This document shows, piece after piece, positions 34,728 through 44,163 of a stretch of DNA of 64,000 nucleotides; the stretch's first letter is position 1, and each line of letters opens with the position of its first letter. The stretch is taken from NCBI GenBank assembly GCA_910579395.1, contig CAJTUC010000005.1, positions 93,453-157,452 on the forward strand, in the 5' to 3' direction. The translations under genes and the position numbers were made by a program. This DNA is from an uncultured Lachnospiraceae bacterium. GTDB lineage: Bacteria > Bacillota > Clostridia > Lachnospirales > Lachnospiraceae. Below the pieces are notes generated by a model. That model saw nothing but the letters and a program-made list of their open reading frames with translations, ran no database searches and was not told where the DNA came from.

Positions 34728-35582
34728 ATGATAGAAAATTTATTGAACAGAACGAAAACCTCGCTTTCTTTTGAAGTCTCTCCTCCGAAAACAGAAGAAG
34801 AATTTCAGGCGGTTTTTGGCAAATTGGAATCATTCGCGGCGCTGAAACCGGACTTTATCAGCTGCACTTATGGTGCTGGCGGCTCCAGAGCCGGAAAGAC
34901 CGTAGAAATCGTTTCTTATATCCAGAATCAGTTACATATCGACGCCATCGCCCATATGACCTGTGTCGGATTCAAACAGGCAGACCTTCAGACAAACTGC
35001 GAGGCACTGCAAAGAGAAGGCATCCGCTACGTTATGGCGCTTCGCGGCGACAGGCCGCAGGCCATGACCGATGAACAGTTTAGCAATCGGGAATTTTTCT
35101 ATGCAACTGACATGGTCCGCTACCTGAAAGCGAATACTTCCCTGCGGATTGCAGGAGCCTGCTATCCGGAGAAGCATTATGAAGCGGAAAGCATTGAAAG
35201 CGACTTAACACATCTGAAAGAAAAAGTAGACGCCGGAGCAAGCTTCTTAATCACACAGCTTTTCTTCAGTAACGATTTTTTCTACCGCTTTAAAGAACGC
35301 GCAGCGGCTGCAGGCATCACGGTGCCCATCTGCGCAGGCATCATGCCGGTCATCAGCGCAAAACAGATTGGGACGAGCGTTACCTTATCCGGCTCTTCCG
35401 TTCCAAAAGAACTCTCCGATCTAATCGCCAATTATGGAGAAAGCAAAGAAGATATGCGCAAAGCCGGCATCGATTATGCGGTCCGCCAGATTCGCGATCT
35501 GAAAGAGCACGGTGTGGACGGCATTCATCTGTATACGATGAACTGGCCGAAGACAACGGCAGAAATTGTTTCGCAGATTTAA
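34728..35582 (+). CDS. metF: Methylenetetrahydrofolate reductase
   Basis: A 284-residue TIM-barrel flavoprotein that makes 5-methyl-THF for methionine synthesis or the Wood-Ljungdahl path. Motifs are SFEVSPPKTEEEF at the N-terminus, HMTCVGF and MALRGDRP. The ATG at 34728 follows GAAAGGGAG; an upstream in-frame start at 34689 has no site. It is a single plus-strand gene with its own promoter and terminator. No metH lies near. Confidence 0.94.
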   Translation: MIENLLNRTKTSLSFEVSPPKTEEEFQAVFGKLESFAALKPDFISCTYGAGGSRAGKTVEIVSYIQNQLHIDAIAHMTCVGFKQADLQTNCEALQREGIRYVMALRGDRPQAMTDEQFSNREFFYATDMVRYLKANTSLRIAGACYPEKHYEAESIESDLTHLKEKVDAGASFLITQLFFSNDFFYRFKERAAAAGITVPICAGIMPVISAKQIGTSVTLSGSSVPKELSDLIANYGESKEDMRKAGIDYAVRQIRDLKEHGVDGIHLYTMNWPKTTAEIVSQI

Positions 35583-35620
35583 AAAGCAAATGCCGCATTT
35601 CCTCAAATAACATAAAGATA

Positions 35621-35658
35621 AAGGGGCAGCCATGCGATTGCATGAACTGCCCTTTTTT
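35621..35658. terminator. Terminator between metF and the ABC permease gene
   Basis: AAGGGGCAG pairs with CTGCCCTT, with an inner CATGC/GCATG stem, then TTTTTT on the plus strand. On the minus strand CCCCTTTATCTTT follows, so it may serve both genes. Confidence 0.8.
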
Positions 35659-35669
35659 GAAATCAATCT

Positions 35670-37991
35670 TTACACAGAGGCGCCAGTCGGGCCGACGGAA
35701 TGTTTGAAGAGCTCCCACGTGCTGATAAAATAACAGATCAACAGTAAAGCAAGGATTCCGCCGGTCATCAGGATTTGTTTGAACAAAGTGCCGAAGCCGA
35801 TATAAGCCGTGATTTCCGCAGATACCGACTGAATGAAATATGTTACGACCACGGCCGCGGAAAGAAGCGCAACCATAACGGGCAGCCCGAACCATACCCC
35901 CAACTGTTTTAAAATCAGGTTCCTGATGTCCCTTTCCTCAACGCCCAGATGACGCAGGACCAGAAAGCGGTACCGGTAATGCCCGGCATCCAAAAGCTGC
36001 TGCAGGGAAAGTATCGTCAGACAAATGACCATTAAAACAATGCCGCCGTAAATCATGACGGCCTGCAGAACAAACATCCCCGCTTTTGTGCTGTTGACCT
36101 GCAGCGTACGCATACGAATCCCGTAATCGGCACCCTCTTCTGTTTCCTCCGGATATACCGACAAAAAGAGTGCCTCAAGTTCTTCCGCTGTCGTATAGGG
36201 AATCGGTTCCGTCGTCGTGATATAGCGATTCCGCATTACGGAAAGCAGTTCCTGACAAACGCTGTCCGGAAATACAAGCAGGACGTCCGTATAGGGATTA
36301 TAGAGCGTTTCTCCAAGAGCATCGATATAACAAGCCTGTTCAGAAAGGCGCAGACTTCCTGCATCCGTCGTGATTACCGTATGGGTCTGAAGGAACTGGT
36401 CTCGCTCCGCTTCACTTGCAATGGTCTGCCACTGCGTCGCAAATTCATCTTCTCCCAGTGTAATCATTTCATATCCGAGCATCTGCCTTATCCTGTTATA
36501 ATCGCTCAAGGCAATCGCTACAACAGGAAAATCCCATTTCACGCGGTTATGAAAGTCTTCCCATCTTGGCAGATATAGATTAAAAGTACAATCATCTTTC
36601 AATTGCAGATTATGTTCCGCAAAAAAATCCGTTACGAATGCGTAATCATCGTGAGGAAGATCTTTTTCCTCATAAACAGTACGATAGCCGGTAAAAATCT
36701 GTACGTCATACTTTGAACGTATCTCCAAAAAGCCGAATGCCCATCCAACCAGTATCGGCGCCGCCATGAACAGAAAGACTGCCATGACCAGCGTGATACA
36801 AATCAGAGTCATCGTCTTATTCGTCGTGGACAGCTTCGTCGTAATCTGCCCCCAGAAAAAAAGATTCTGACCGCGATAGCGGTGCTCCGGCGCTTTTTCC
36901 TTCCATGCGGTCAGAAATCTGTTTGCAAGATAAATAACTGCACAGATAAAGAAAAGCAGGTCCGCAAGGATGAACATCATATATTCATCGATTGCGCTCT
37001 CTCCCACGCCGAGTACCAGATAGTATTGATTCTGCATGACCGGTACACTTGCCGTCATAAACGCACAGCAGACAGCGCATATCAGTAAGCCAGAGACAAG
37101 CGCCGGAAGACCGTCTTTATGGCTTCGACCTGCTTCGACATCCATTGATGCGTGACCACCCGTCATGCGTCCGCCGCTTTGCTGTTTTTCCATCCGCATC
37201 CGCCTGCCATACTTTAACCGCCATACTACAGGCCATAACAGCGTGACTGCCGGAAACAGGATATTTCCCCAGAACATGACATGAACGGGTGCTGCGAACC
37301 GGCTGTCAAAATAAAAATACATTTTCTGAATTCCTGCAACAAGCATCCAGAATACCATCACTTCAAACAAAATCACAACGATCGGCATCTGGCGGCTTTT
37401 CTTTAGGGAAGGCTCATTTTCCTTGTCCGCAGAAAGCATGTCGATAATCTTGATTTTTCTGATTGTACGAAGATTAAATATTCCTACTGCCAAATAACTC
37501 AATACAAAAAAGCCGATTGTGAAAAAGACAGTATCCGGAAACAACGTCCAGGTTATCTGATAACTTTTTCCATAAGAAGTAAGCAGCATTGCAGTAATGA
37601 ACTGGGAACCGAACACGCCGAAGAAAATCCCGATCATGATCGCGGCCAGCCCCATGACAAATGTTTCCGCAAAAAATATCCTGCCGATGATCTTCTGCTC
37701 CATTCCCATAATGGATTGAACCGCAAATTCCTTCTGCCTGCGGCGGAGCATATATTGGTTGACATAATGTATTAAGAACAACAACAGTAATGTGACCGCA
37801 CTAATCGCCAATTTCATACCGTCACCCAATATTCTGAACTTATATTCGGAGCCTATGTCCGGCTGATAGTATCTGCTGGAAATCGACAAAAAGGAATAAA
37901 ACAGCGCGACGCAGATTGTCATTGTCACAATATAGATCAGGTAATCTTTTGCAGAGCGCTTTGCATTTTTAAGAACAAGCTTCGCATACAT
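35670..37991 (-). CDS. BceB-like ABC transporter permease (FtsX superfamily)
   Basis: A 773-residue membrane protein with about ten helices and one large extracellular domain (about 400-620 of the chain), the layout of BceB-type permeases that sense and remove cell-wall-active peptides such as bacitracin. The start MYAKLVLKNAKRSAKDYLIY is standard; GGAGGTGGG precedes it inside the end of the ATPase gene, giving a 23-base overlap. It is the last gene of the regulator-kinase-ATPase-permease set. The substrate peptide is not predictable. Confidence 0.9.
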   Translation of the reverse strand: MYAKLVLKNAKRSAKDYLIYIVTMTICVALFYSFLSISSRYYQPDIGSEYKFRILGDGMKLAISAVTLLLLFLIHYVNQYMLRRRQKEFAVQSIMGMEQKIIGRIFFAETFVMGLAAIMIGIFFGVFGSQFITAMLLTSYGKSYQITWTLFPDTVFFTIGFFVLSYLAVGIFNLRTIRKIKIIDMLSADKENEPSLKKSRQMPIVVILFEVMVFWMLVAGIQKMYFYFDSRFAAPVHVMFWGNILFPAVTLLWPVVWRLKYGRRMRMEKQQSGGRMTGGHASMDVEAGRSHKDGLPALVSGLLICAVCCAFMTASVPVMQNQYYLVLGVGESAIDEYMMFILADLLFFICAVIYLANRFLTAWKEKAPEHRYRGQNLFFWGQITTKLSTTNKTMTLICITLVMAVFLFMAAPILVGWAFGFLEIRSKYDVQIFTGYRTVYEEKDLPHDDYAFVTDFFAEHNLQLKDDCTFNLYLPRWEDFHNRVKWDFPVVAIALSDYNRIRQMLGYEMITLGEDEFATQWQTIASEAERDQFLQTHTVITTDAGSLRLSEQACYIDALGETLYNPYTDVLLVFPDSVCQELLSVMRNRYITTTEPIPYTTAEELEALFLSVYPEETEEGADYGIRMRTLQVNSTKAGMFVLQAVMIYGGIVLMVICLTILSLQQLLDAGHYRYRFLVLRHLGVEERDIRNLILKQLGVWFGLPVMVALLSAAVVVTYFIQSVSAEITAYIGFGTLFKQILMTGGILALLLICYFISTWELFKHSVGPTGASV

Positions 37992-38748
37992 GACTTTTCC
38001 CACCTCCGATCATCGTAAGGACATCCAGTATCTTCTTGAAAAAAACATTTCTTTCGTCATTCCCTTTATATAACTCCATAAAAATCTCACCGTCCTGCAA
38101 AAACAAAATGCGTTCGGCATAACTGGCGGTAAACGCATCATGTGTTACCATCAAAATCGTCGCGCCGAGCTGTTCATGAATGCGCTGTATCGTTGAGAGC
38201 AGCATTTGGGAAGAATGACTGTCAAGCGCACCGGTCGGCTCATCCATCAGAAGCAGTTTGGGTCCGCCTATCAATGCTCTCGCACAGGCGCAGCGTTGTT
38301 TCTGCCCTCCTGAAATCTGGTAAGGATATTTGTCCAGAATATCACTGATATTCAGCTTCTCCGCCATTTCCAGAACGCGCGGCTCCACCTCCTTAACAGG
38401 CACTTTGTTAATTGCCAGCGCCAAAGCGATATTCTCGGAAACGGTCAACGTGTCCAGAAGATTAAAATCCTGAAATACAAATCCCAGATTTTCTCTGCGG
38501 AACCGTGCAAGCGCTTTCGGCTTTATTTCCGTGATATCATTCCCCTCTAAATAGATATGCCCTGCACTCACGGTATCAATCGTGGAAATGCAATTGAGCA
38601 GCGTCGTTTTCCCGGAACCGGAAGCCCCCATGATTCCAAGGAACTCCCCTTCTTTTACGGAAAAACCGATATCTTTAATTGCCTTTGTTATAGCCCCCTC
38701 ATTGCCATAGTATTTCTGGATATGCTCCAGCTGCAAAATCGTATTCAT
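37969..38748 (-). CDS. BceA-like ABC transporter ATP-binding protein
   Basis: A 259-residue ATPase. Walker A is GASGSGKTTLLNCIS, the signature is SGGQKQRCACARAL, and Walker B is LLLMDEPTGALDS. The first residues MNTILQLEHIQKYYG are typical of peptide-resistance exporters. The gene overlaps the permease start. A BceR-type palindrome lies about 150 bases upstream, so the two transporter genes probably form an inducible operon of their own. Confidence 0.93.
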   Translation of the reverse strand: MNTILQLEHIQKYYGNEGAITKAIKDIGFSVKEGEFLGIMGASGSGKTTLLNCISTIDTVSAGHIYLEGNDITEIKPKALARFRRENLGFVFQDFNLLDTLTVSENIALALAINKVPVKEVEPRVLEMAEKLNISDILDKYPYQISGGQKQRCACARALIGGPKLLLMDEPTGALDSHSSQMLLSTIQRIHEQLGATILMVTHDAFTASYAERILFLQDGEIFMELYKGNDERNVFFKKILDVLTMIGGGKSHVCEACS

Positions 38749-38847
38749 AAAAAATTACCATGCCTTTCTTCCGAAACTGCAGATTTTTCACCGGCCCGGA
38801 AAATGTTCCGGCATCAGACCCGCATCAGGAATTTTTTGTTATGCCTT

Positions 38848-38853
38848 ATTATA
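38848..38853 (-). promoter_or_regulatory. -10 element of the ABC transporter operon
   Basis: A consensus TATAAT on the minus strand about 100 bases before the ATPase gene. No good -35 is seen at 17 bases, as expected for a promoter that needs an activator bound upstream. Confidence 0.5.
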
Positions 38854-38887
38854 AAAGAATCCGTACAGCCTTTTGTATCAGTTTTTC

Positions 38888-38913
38888 TTACAAAGTTCTT
38901 ACAGAAATGTAAG
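38888..38913. promoter_or_regulatory. BceR-type operator
   Basis: The palindrome CTTACA-GAAA-TGTAAG (38898-38913) matches the reported BceR-class consensus TNACA-N4-TGTAA. An extra CTTACA half-site lies just beside it. It sits about 45 bases upstream of the -10 of the transporter operon. Confidence 0.7.
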
Positions 38914-38924
38914 AAGTGCAGAGT

Positions 38925-40052
38925 TCATTCTCCCTGCACTTCGGCAATAAAATCATTGATTTGAAAAGAAAGCCAGATTGTCGTCCCCTTTCCCTCAGAA
39001 GAGGCCGACAATCCGATTCCGAGTTTATCACAGAGCCTTTTACAAAGATACAGTCCGATTCCGGTGGAACTTTGTATAATCCGCCCGTTCTCTCCGGTAA
39101 AGCCTTTTTCAAAAATGCGGGGCAGATCGGCAGACGATATGCCGATACCGTTATCTTCGATACCCAGAAATAACTGATTTCCTTTATGACCATGCTTTTC
39201 CACAGCCTGCAGGTTTGATCCATCAAGTACAATCCTATGTTTGAGATTTCCTCTATCTTCACACTTTTCCACCGTAAAAAAATGCAGGGCCGGCTGCTCC
39301 GTCCGGTATTTTACCGCATTGCTGATGAGCTGGTCCAGAATGAACCGGAGCCATTTATCATCTGTATAAACATTGCTTTCCATCGTATCTATCGATATAT
39401 TTACATGATTCTGGCGCAGCATGTATTTATTATCCGCGATTGCGTCACGTATCACGTCAGCAAGGGCGGTTTCCCGAATAGAATAATCCTTTTCCGCATG
39501 TTCACTGCGCGCATAATAAAGAGCCTGTTCCGCATAACGGTTCATATGTTCCAGTTCTGTCAGCATATTCCTCGTAAAATCAGAACGATGAATATCCGAA
39601 TGAGCGATATCAAAATGAGCATTTTCACAGAGCAGCTTCATCGCCGTAATCGGTGTTTTGGCCTCATGCACCCATTGTTCGATATACTCTTTATATTCTT
39701 TCCGTTCCCGTTGTATTTCACCTATTTTTTCCAGCATGGATTTCTCTGCCATTTTCATGACCCGGTAAAAGACCTGTTCATCAGCCCGCTCCGGCACTTC
39801 CATGATTTCGGCTATCAGGTACCGTTCCTCTAACTGTTCCGTCATGCGAAGCAGTTTATCCAAACGCCTTTTTCGCAGGAAAAAGGCCGACGTCAGATAA
39901 CAAATGACTGTAAAAAACCAGACAAATGCAATGAAAAGAACGCTCTGGATATTGTTTCCGCTGGCAAGCAGAAACAGGGTCAGCACCAGCATTCCGAACA
40001 GATTCAGGGAAATGACGGGCAGCTGGTTCTTCAAATATTGTTTTCCGTTCAC
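38925..40052 (-). CDS. BceS-like intramembrane-sensing histidine kinase
   Basis: A 375-residue kinase with two close N-terminal membrane helices and almost no extracellular loop, the hallmark of BceS-type kinases that read transporter activity. The phospho-acceptor is in WVHEAKTPITAMKLL; the N box is DQLISNAVKY and the G1 box LGIEDNGIGIS. A GTG at 40052 with GGAGG 6 bases upstream is preferred; an ATG at 40076 has no ribosome site. It follows the response regulator closely. Confidence 0.9.
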   Translation of the reverse strand: MNGKQYLKNQLPVISLNLFGMLVLTLFLLASGNNIQSVLFIAFVWFFTVICYLTSAFFLRKRRLDKLLRMTEQLEERYLIAEIMEVPERADEQVFYRVMKMAEKSMLEKIGEIQRERKEYKEYIEQWVHEAKTPITAMKLLCENAHFDIAHSDIHRSDFTRNMLTELEHMNRYAEQALYYARSEHAEKDYSIRETALADVIRDAIADNKYMLRQNHVNISIDTMESNVYTDDKWLRFILDQLISNAVKYRTEQPALHFFTVEKCEDRGNLKHRIVLDGSNLQAVEKHGHKGNQLFLGIEDNGIGISSADLPRIFEKGFTGENGRIIQSSTGIGLYLCKRLCDKLGIGLSASSEGKGTTIWLSFQINDFIAEVQGE

Positions 40053-40086
40053 ATGTATCCTCCCATTCTTACTCATGTGAAAAATT

Positions 40087-40761
40087 CTAATTTTTCAACC
40101 GATAGCCCTGCCGGTGTTTCGTTTGAATGAAATCCATCAGTCCGATTCCCGCCAGTTTCTCCCGAATGCGGGTCATGTTCACGCTGAGCGCATTGTCATC
40201 GATATAAAGCTGGCTGTCCCACAGAAAATCGATGATATCATTTCTGGAGCAGATTTCCCCTGCGTGCCTGAACAGATAATAGAGAATCTTCATTTCGTTC
40301 TTGGTCAGTTCCGCCTTCCTGCCGTCATGCTCAATAAAACCGCTCTCCAAATGCAGCGTGGCGCCGTTCCATGTAAGGATTTCTTTCTGTCCGGCACCAT
40401 ATACACGCTTCAGGAGCGCATCTATTTTGGCAAGCAGAATCGCCGTATTGTAGGGCTTTGTCATAAATGCGTCTCCGCCCAGCATAATACTGTTCAGCTC
40501 GTCCATATCAGTATTGCTGCTCGTCACGAAAATAACCGGCATATCGGAGACTGCCCGAATCTGCGAACAGATCATAAAACCATCATTGCCGGGGAGTTTT
40601 ATGTCCAGAAGGAGCAGATGCGGTGCAAAAGATTTTACCTGTTCCATAACATTCTGAAAATCCGTTATGGTTTCCGCTTCATATCCGTTTCCAGCCAGAA
40701 GATTTTTTAACTGTGTCTGTATGACGGGATCGTCTTCGACGATCAGTATTTTAAATTTCAT
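40087..40761 (-). CDS. BceR-like OmpR-family response regulator
   Basis: A 224-residue regulator. The receiver has acidic residues in VEDDP, the phospho-Asp in LLLDIKLPGNDG and the Lys in MTKPYN. The OmpR-type winged helix follows from about residue 125 (LTKNEMKILYYLF, VNMTRIREKL). GGAGG precedes the ATG. It is the first gene of the pair with the kinase and very likely binds the palindrome before the transporter genes. Confidence 0.92.
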   Translation of the reverse strand: MKFKILIVEDDPVIQTQLKNLLAGNGYEAETITDFQNVMEQVKSFAPHLLLLDIKLPGNDGFMICSQIRAVSDMPVIFVTSSNTDMDELNSIMLGGDAFMTKPYNTAILLAKIDALLKRVYGAGQKEILTWNGATLHLESGFIEHDGRKAELTKNEMKILYYLFRHAGEICSRNDIIDFLWDSQLYIDDNALSVNMTRIREKLAGIGLMDFIQTKHRQGYRLKN

Positions 40762-40834
40762 TGCAGTACCTCCTGAGCAGGCATAATTGTAATGCCTTTA
40801 CCTAAATTCTACCACTTTTCTGCTGGCCTTACCA

Positions 40835-40868
40835 GAAAAAAGGAAGCCGGCTTTTTGTCTGCTTCCTT
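40835..40868 (-). terminator. Terminator of the NRPS-like operon
   Basis: AAGGAAGC and GCTTCCTT form a stem, followed by TTTTTT on the minus strand, about 25 bases after the ligase stop. Confidence 0.8.
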
Positions 40869-40890
40869 CGTATTCTGTATATTCTGTTTC

Positions 40891-42432
40891 CTAAAATCTT
40901 TTAATCTTCTTTGTCGTATTCTTTTCAAACTCCACATCGCGCACTTTCAGTTTGAAAATACGCTTATAAAGCGGCGCCGTCTTATTATAGGAATCGATGA
41001 TTTCCTGTAACTTTGCCTGGATATCCTTGATTTTCTTCTTAGCCGCGTATTCATAATCGGGGAAGATTTCCGCCTCGATGACGCTATCGCTCTCGCGCAC
41101 CAGCACTTCCTGTACCAGCCGTTTCTCGCTGAGCTTATTTTCAATCTCCTCGGGAGATACGTTCTCACCGTTCGGCGTGATGATCAGGTTCTTTTTGCGC
41201 CCGGTCAGGAACAGGTAGCCCTCCTCGTCTATGTAACCGAGGTCGCCTGTTTTCAGCCAGCCGTCTTCCAATGTCTGCGCTGTCTCTTCCGGCATTTTAT
41301 AGTATCCCTGCATAACGCTGCTTCCTTTTACCCAGAGTTCCTCGTCTACGATCTTCACTTCGCAGTTCGGCATACACTTTCCAATCGAACCCGCCTTAAA
41401 AGCGCCGTTACAGTTCGTGCTGATGACCGGCGCACACTCCGTCATACCATAGCCCTGTAAAATCGTGATTCCGTATTTTTTGAAGAAATCGATGTAAGCC
41501 GGATTTAGATAAGCTCCGCCGCTGCATATCGTATGGAACTGTTTTCCGAATACTTTCCCTTTGACGAGGGGCGCCGGAATGAAGGAAGCCTCTTCCATTT
41601 TCTTCGCGAGCGTTTCCACCATGAGCGGCACCATCAAAATCATATTTGGCTCAAAGAGTTTGATGTTTTTGGCAACCCGCAGGAGCGAATCGTTGATACA
41701 GATGATTGCGCCTATGGATGTTCCTTTGAGAATATCCATGCTCAGGCAGTACGCATGATGAATGGGAAGCACGCTCATAACGACCATTCCCGGCTCATAT
41801 CCCATATCGAGCGCGGTCGCATTTTCTGCGAGATTCCGATGGGTGAGCATGACGCCTTTGCTTTTTCCTGTGGTACCCGAAGTGAACATGATCGTAGCCA
41901 AGTCTTCCGGCTTCGGTTCATATCCTGTTCCCTTCTGCTCTTTTCCGATCAAATCCCACATAGGTAAAATATCCGGGTTCCCGCTTCCCGCCGCTTCCAT
42001 CGCAATAATATGAACCAGCTTAGGACATTTCTCCGCCGCCATGACCGCTGTACTTTCTTTCGAGCCATCATAAATGAGCGTTGTAACATCCGCTCTGTCA
42101 ATCAGTTCACACAAGTCCTCGTCAGAAAGGTTTGCATCTAACGGAACCGCCACGCTGCCGCCGTTCACGATGCCGTAATATGCTGTGATCCACGAATAGG
42201 ATGTGGCCCCTACGAGAGCAATATGTTTTCCCTGTTCTCCAAGCCCGGACAACGCCGCCGAAAAACGTTCGCTGTCCTGTCTCAACTGTGTATATGTCCT
42301 GGCTTCTACTTTCGTTTCTTTTTTGCCGCTTTCGCCGGCGCTCTTTACCTTATACCGAATGGCATCCTGTGTGCCATAGGCTTCTTCCGCCTTTACAAGC
42401 AGCTCATAGATCGTACTGCGCAATTCGTTCAT
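40891..42432 (-). CDS. AMP-forming acyl ligase of the NRPS-like operon
   Basis: A 513-residue class I adenylate-forming enzyme. The phosphate loop is FTSGTTGKSKGVMLTH, A5 is GYGMTECAPV, A7 is LKTGDLGYIDEEGY, and A8 RKKNLIITPNGENVSPEEIE is present; the C-terminus ends KNTTKKIKRF, with candidate A10 lysines. The family includes long-chain acyl-CoA ligases and free-standing fatty acyl-AMP/ACP ligases. An acyl carrier gene lies 41 bases upstream, so loading an acyl group onto that carrier is likely; CoA as acceptor remains possible. It is the last gene of the five-gene operon. Confidence 0.88.
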   Translation of the reverse strand: MNELRSTIYELLVKAEEAYGTQDAIRYKVKSAGESGKKETKVEARTYTQLRQDSERFSAALSGLGEQGKHIALVGATSYSWITAYYGIVNGGSVAVPLDANLSDEDLCELIDRADVTTLIYDGSKESTAVMAAEKCPKLVHIIAMEAAGSGNPDILPMWDLIGKEQKGTGYEPKPEDLATIMFTSGTTGKSKGVMLTHRNLAENATALDMGYEPGMVVMSVLPIHHAYCLSMDILKGTSIGAIICINDSLLRVAKNIKLFEPNMILMVPLMVETLAKKMEEASFIPAPLVKGKVFGKQFHTICSGGAYLNPAYIDFFKKYGITILQGYGMTECAPVISTNCNGAFKAGSIGKCMPNCEVKIVDEELWVKGSSVMQGYYKMPEETAQTLEDGWLKTGDLGYIDEEGYLFLTGRKKNLIITPNGENVSPEEIENKLSEKRLVQEVLVRESDSVIEAEIFPDYEYAAKKKIKDIQAKLQEIIDSYNKTAPLYKRIFKLKVRDVEFEKNTTKKIKRF

Positions 42433-42473
42433 CGTCTATACCATACCCTTTCCACCATATGCCCGGTCTGTTA

Positions 42474-42701
42474 TCAGTCAACCAGTTTAGACAAATAATC
42501 GACCGCTTCCTGTACTGTCCGAATATTCGCCGCTTCCTGCTGCTCTATCTCAACATCAAGCGTATCCTCAACTTCTCCGAGCATACTCATAAAATCAAAA
42601 GAAGTAAAACCCAAATCTTCGATAAAACGCGACTCCGGTTTGATATCCTCCTTTTTTACTTCCACATAGTTCGTAATAATCTCCGCTAACTGATCAAACA
42701 T
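42474..42701 (-). CDS. Acyl carrier protein (phosphopantetheine-binding)
   Basis: A 75-residue carrier domain. The attachment site is DLGFTSFDFMSM, with the Ser near residue 34 in the place of the usual DSL/DSI; the surrounding acidic helices (VEDTLDVEIEQQEA) fit. It is not the housekeeping ACP, since it is set between a condensation-type protein and a ligase. GTSF instead of LDSL marks it as divergent. Good spacing on both sides (30 and 41 bases). Confidence 0.9.
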   Translation of the reverse strand: MFDQLAEIITNYVEVKKEDIKPESRFIEDLGFTSFDFMSMLGEVEDTLDVEIEQQEAANIRTVQEAVDYLSKLVD

Positions 42702-42731
42702 CGTCTTTTCCCTCTCTTCTATTCTTCTTTT

Positions 42732-44135
42732 TTAAACTAATTTAATAATCTCCCCAATCTTGAGGTTCGGCCTTTCCGTTCCCTTGAACATGATCTTGCA
42801 TATATAATAATAGAAATACTCAAGCTGCTCCCTGCTGTATGCCTTTATCTGGTGCTCGAAACTGAAATCGAGGCCATTGTCTTCCGGTCTGTGCATGACA
42901 GTAAGGTACAGGCCGCCCGAATAATAGCCATTGCAGTATCTTTTCGTCTTGTATCTGATATTTCCCAAATCCGTCAGTCCCTTTTCCTTCAGTGTCGCCG
43001 GCTGGTAAGTGAGCGACATAATCTCATAATTCATGCCCTGCGGCGGATTGTAGTATTGTCTTCGATAAGACATATATTCTACCGGATCAAAATTCACATA
43101 GCGGAAAACCTCATTCTGCCTGTCCCTAATCTCCCAGATTCCTTCTAAAAAGGTCTTTTCCTCCGGAATGATGGTCCGGAACGGAAAACTGTGGATACGG
43201 GTACCGCCTGATTTTTTCTCTTGAAGCGTCGCCCGGCGCGCATAAGCGACCTGTATCGATACATCGTCGCACTGATTGACTTTCTGCAGATAAGTGCGTA
43301 TTCCCATGAGGAGCAGGCATTGCAGCGAAATATGCTGCTGTTCACAAAATGTCATGAGTCTCTTCGTCGGTTCTTCCTCCAAATGGAAAACATCGATTGC
43401 CGCCTCCATGCTGTCCGAAACGGTAGGGGCTGCCCTGAGATTCGGATTCCCTGTTGCCGCTCTTGCCTCTTCCAGTTTCTTTCTTCCGTCTAAACCGTTA
43501 TAAATCGGTTCGGATTCTTCTATGAGTTTTCTAAAATAGGCTCTGTCCCGCGCCTGTGCCTTACTTCCGTTTTCATAAGCCAAATCCTTCTCGACCTGCT
43601 CGACATAGGAACGCATCTGTGCCGGATATGGAATATTCTCAAAGTTCGCATTACAGTACAGTTCAATAACGTCTTTCATAAATCCGATCAGGGACTGTGC
43701 ATCGAGGAACCTGTGGTCGCCCACGATAAACATGCCTTCAAAACCATCCGGCATCTTAATGATGACGATTTTATTCATCGGCATATCTTCTTTATCAAAA
43801 GGGACACGCGTCCATACCGTCATCTCGGCTTCCGCCTCTTCCATGGTCCTTCCCGTGAAGTCCACAAACTCTATTTCCCGCTCTTCTTTCTCGACAATAT
43901 ACTGATACCATTGCTTCTCTTTTGCATCATACGCCAGCCGCGCCCGCATGGATTCGCATCTCTCATACGCTTTGTAGATGGCCTTTCTTAACTCGTCCAG
44001 ATTCAGCTCGAACTCTATTGTCAGACTTGTCCCGACATTCAGTATTTCTTTTCCCGGAGAATACGGTGCATAAAAATTATGAAATTTTTGTGCCGCCGTC
44101 AACGGATATGCTTTATAGCCTTTTCTTGTTTTCAT
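42732..44135 (-). CDS. Stand-alone condensation-domain protein
   Basis: A 467-residue protein shaped like an NRPS condensation domain: N-terminal YPLTAAQKFHNFY, then at about residue 140 the active-site region VGDHRFLDAQS, and a C-terminal half with the SLQCLLLMGIRTYLQ and QIKAYSREQLEYFYYYI helices. The HHxxxDG motif is present as DHRFLDA, so the second His and the Asp are kept but the first His is Asp. The ATG at 44135 has AGGTGG 8 bases upstream; a GTG lies four codons earlier. It probably joins an acyl-ACP to an amine or alcohol acceptor; a purely structural role is possible. Confidence 0.8.
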   Translation of the reverse strand: MKTRKGYKAYPLTAAQKFHNFYAPYSPGKEILNVGTSLTIEFELNLDELRKAIYKAYERCESMRARLAYDAKEKQWYQYIVEKEEREIEFVDFTGRTMEEAEAEMTVWTRVPFDKEDMPMNKIVIIKMPDGFEGMFIVGDHRFLDAQSLIGFMKDVIELYCNANFENIPYPAQMRSYVEQVEKDLAYENGSKAQARDRAYFRKLIEESEPIYNGLDGRKKLEEARAATGNPNLRAAPTVSDSMEAAIDVFHLEEEPTKRLMTFCEQQHISLQCLLLMGIRTYLQKVNQCDDVSIQVAYARRATLQEKKSGGTRIHSFPFRTIIPEEKTFLEGIWEIRDRQNEVFRYVNFDPVEYMSYRRQYYNPPQGMNYEIMSLTYQPATLKEKGLTDLGNIRYKTKRYCNGYYSGGLYLTVMHRPEDNGLDFSFEHQIKAYSREQLEYFYYYICKIMFKGTERPNLKIGEIIKLV

Positions 44136-44163
44136 TCTGTTTTCCACCTCTCAAGTGCGCTTT

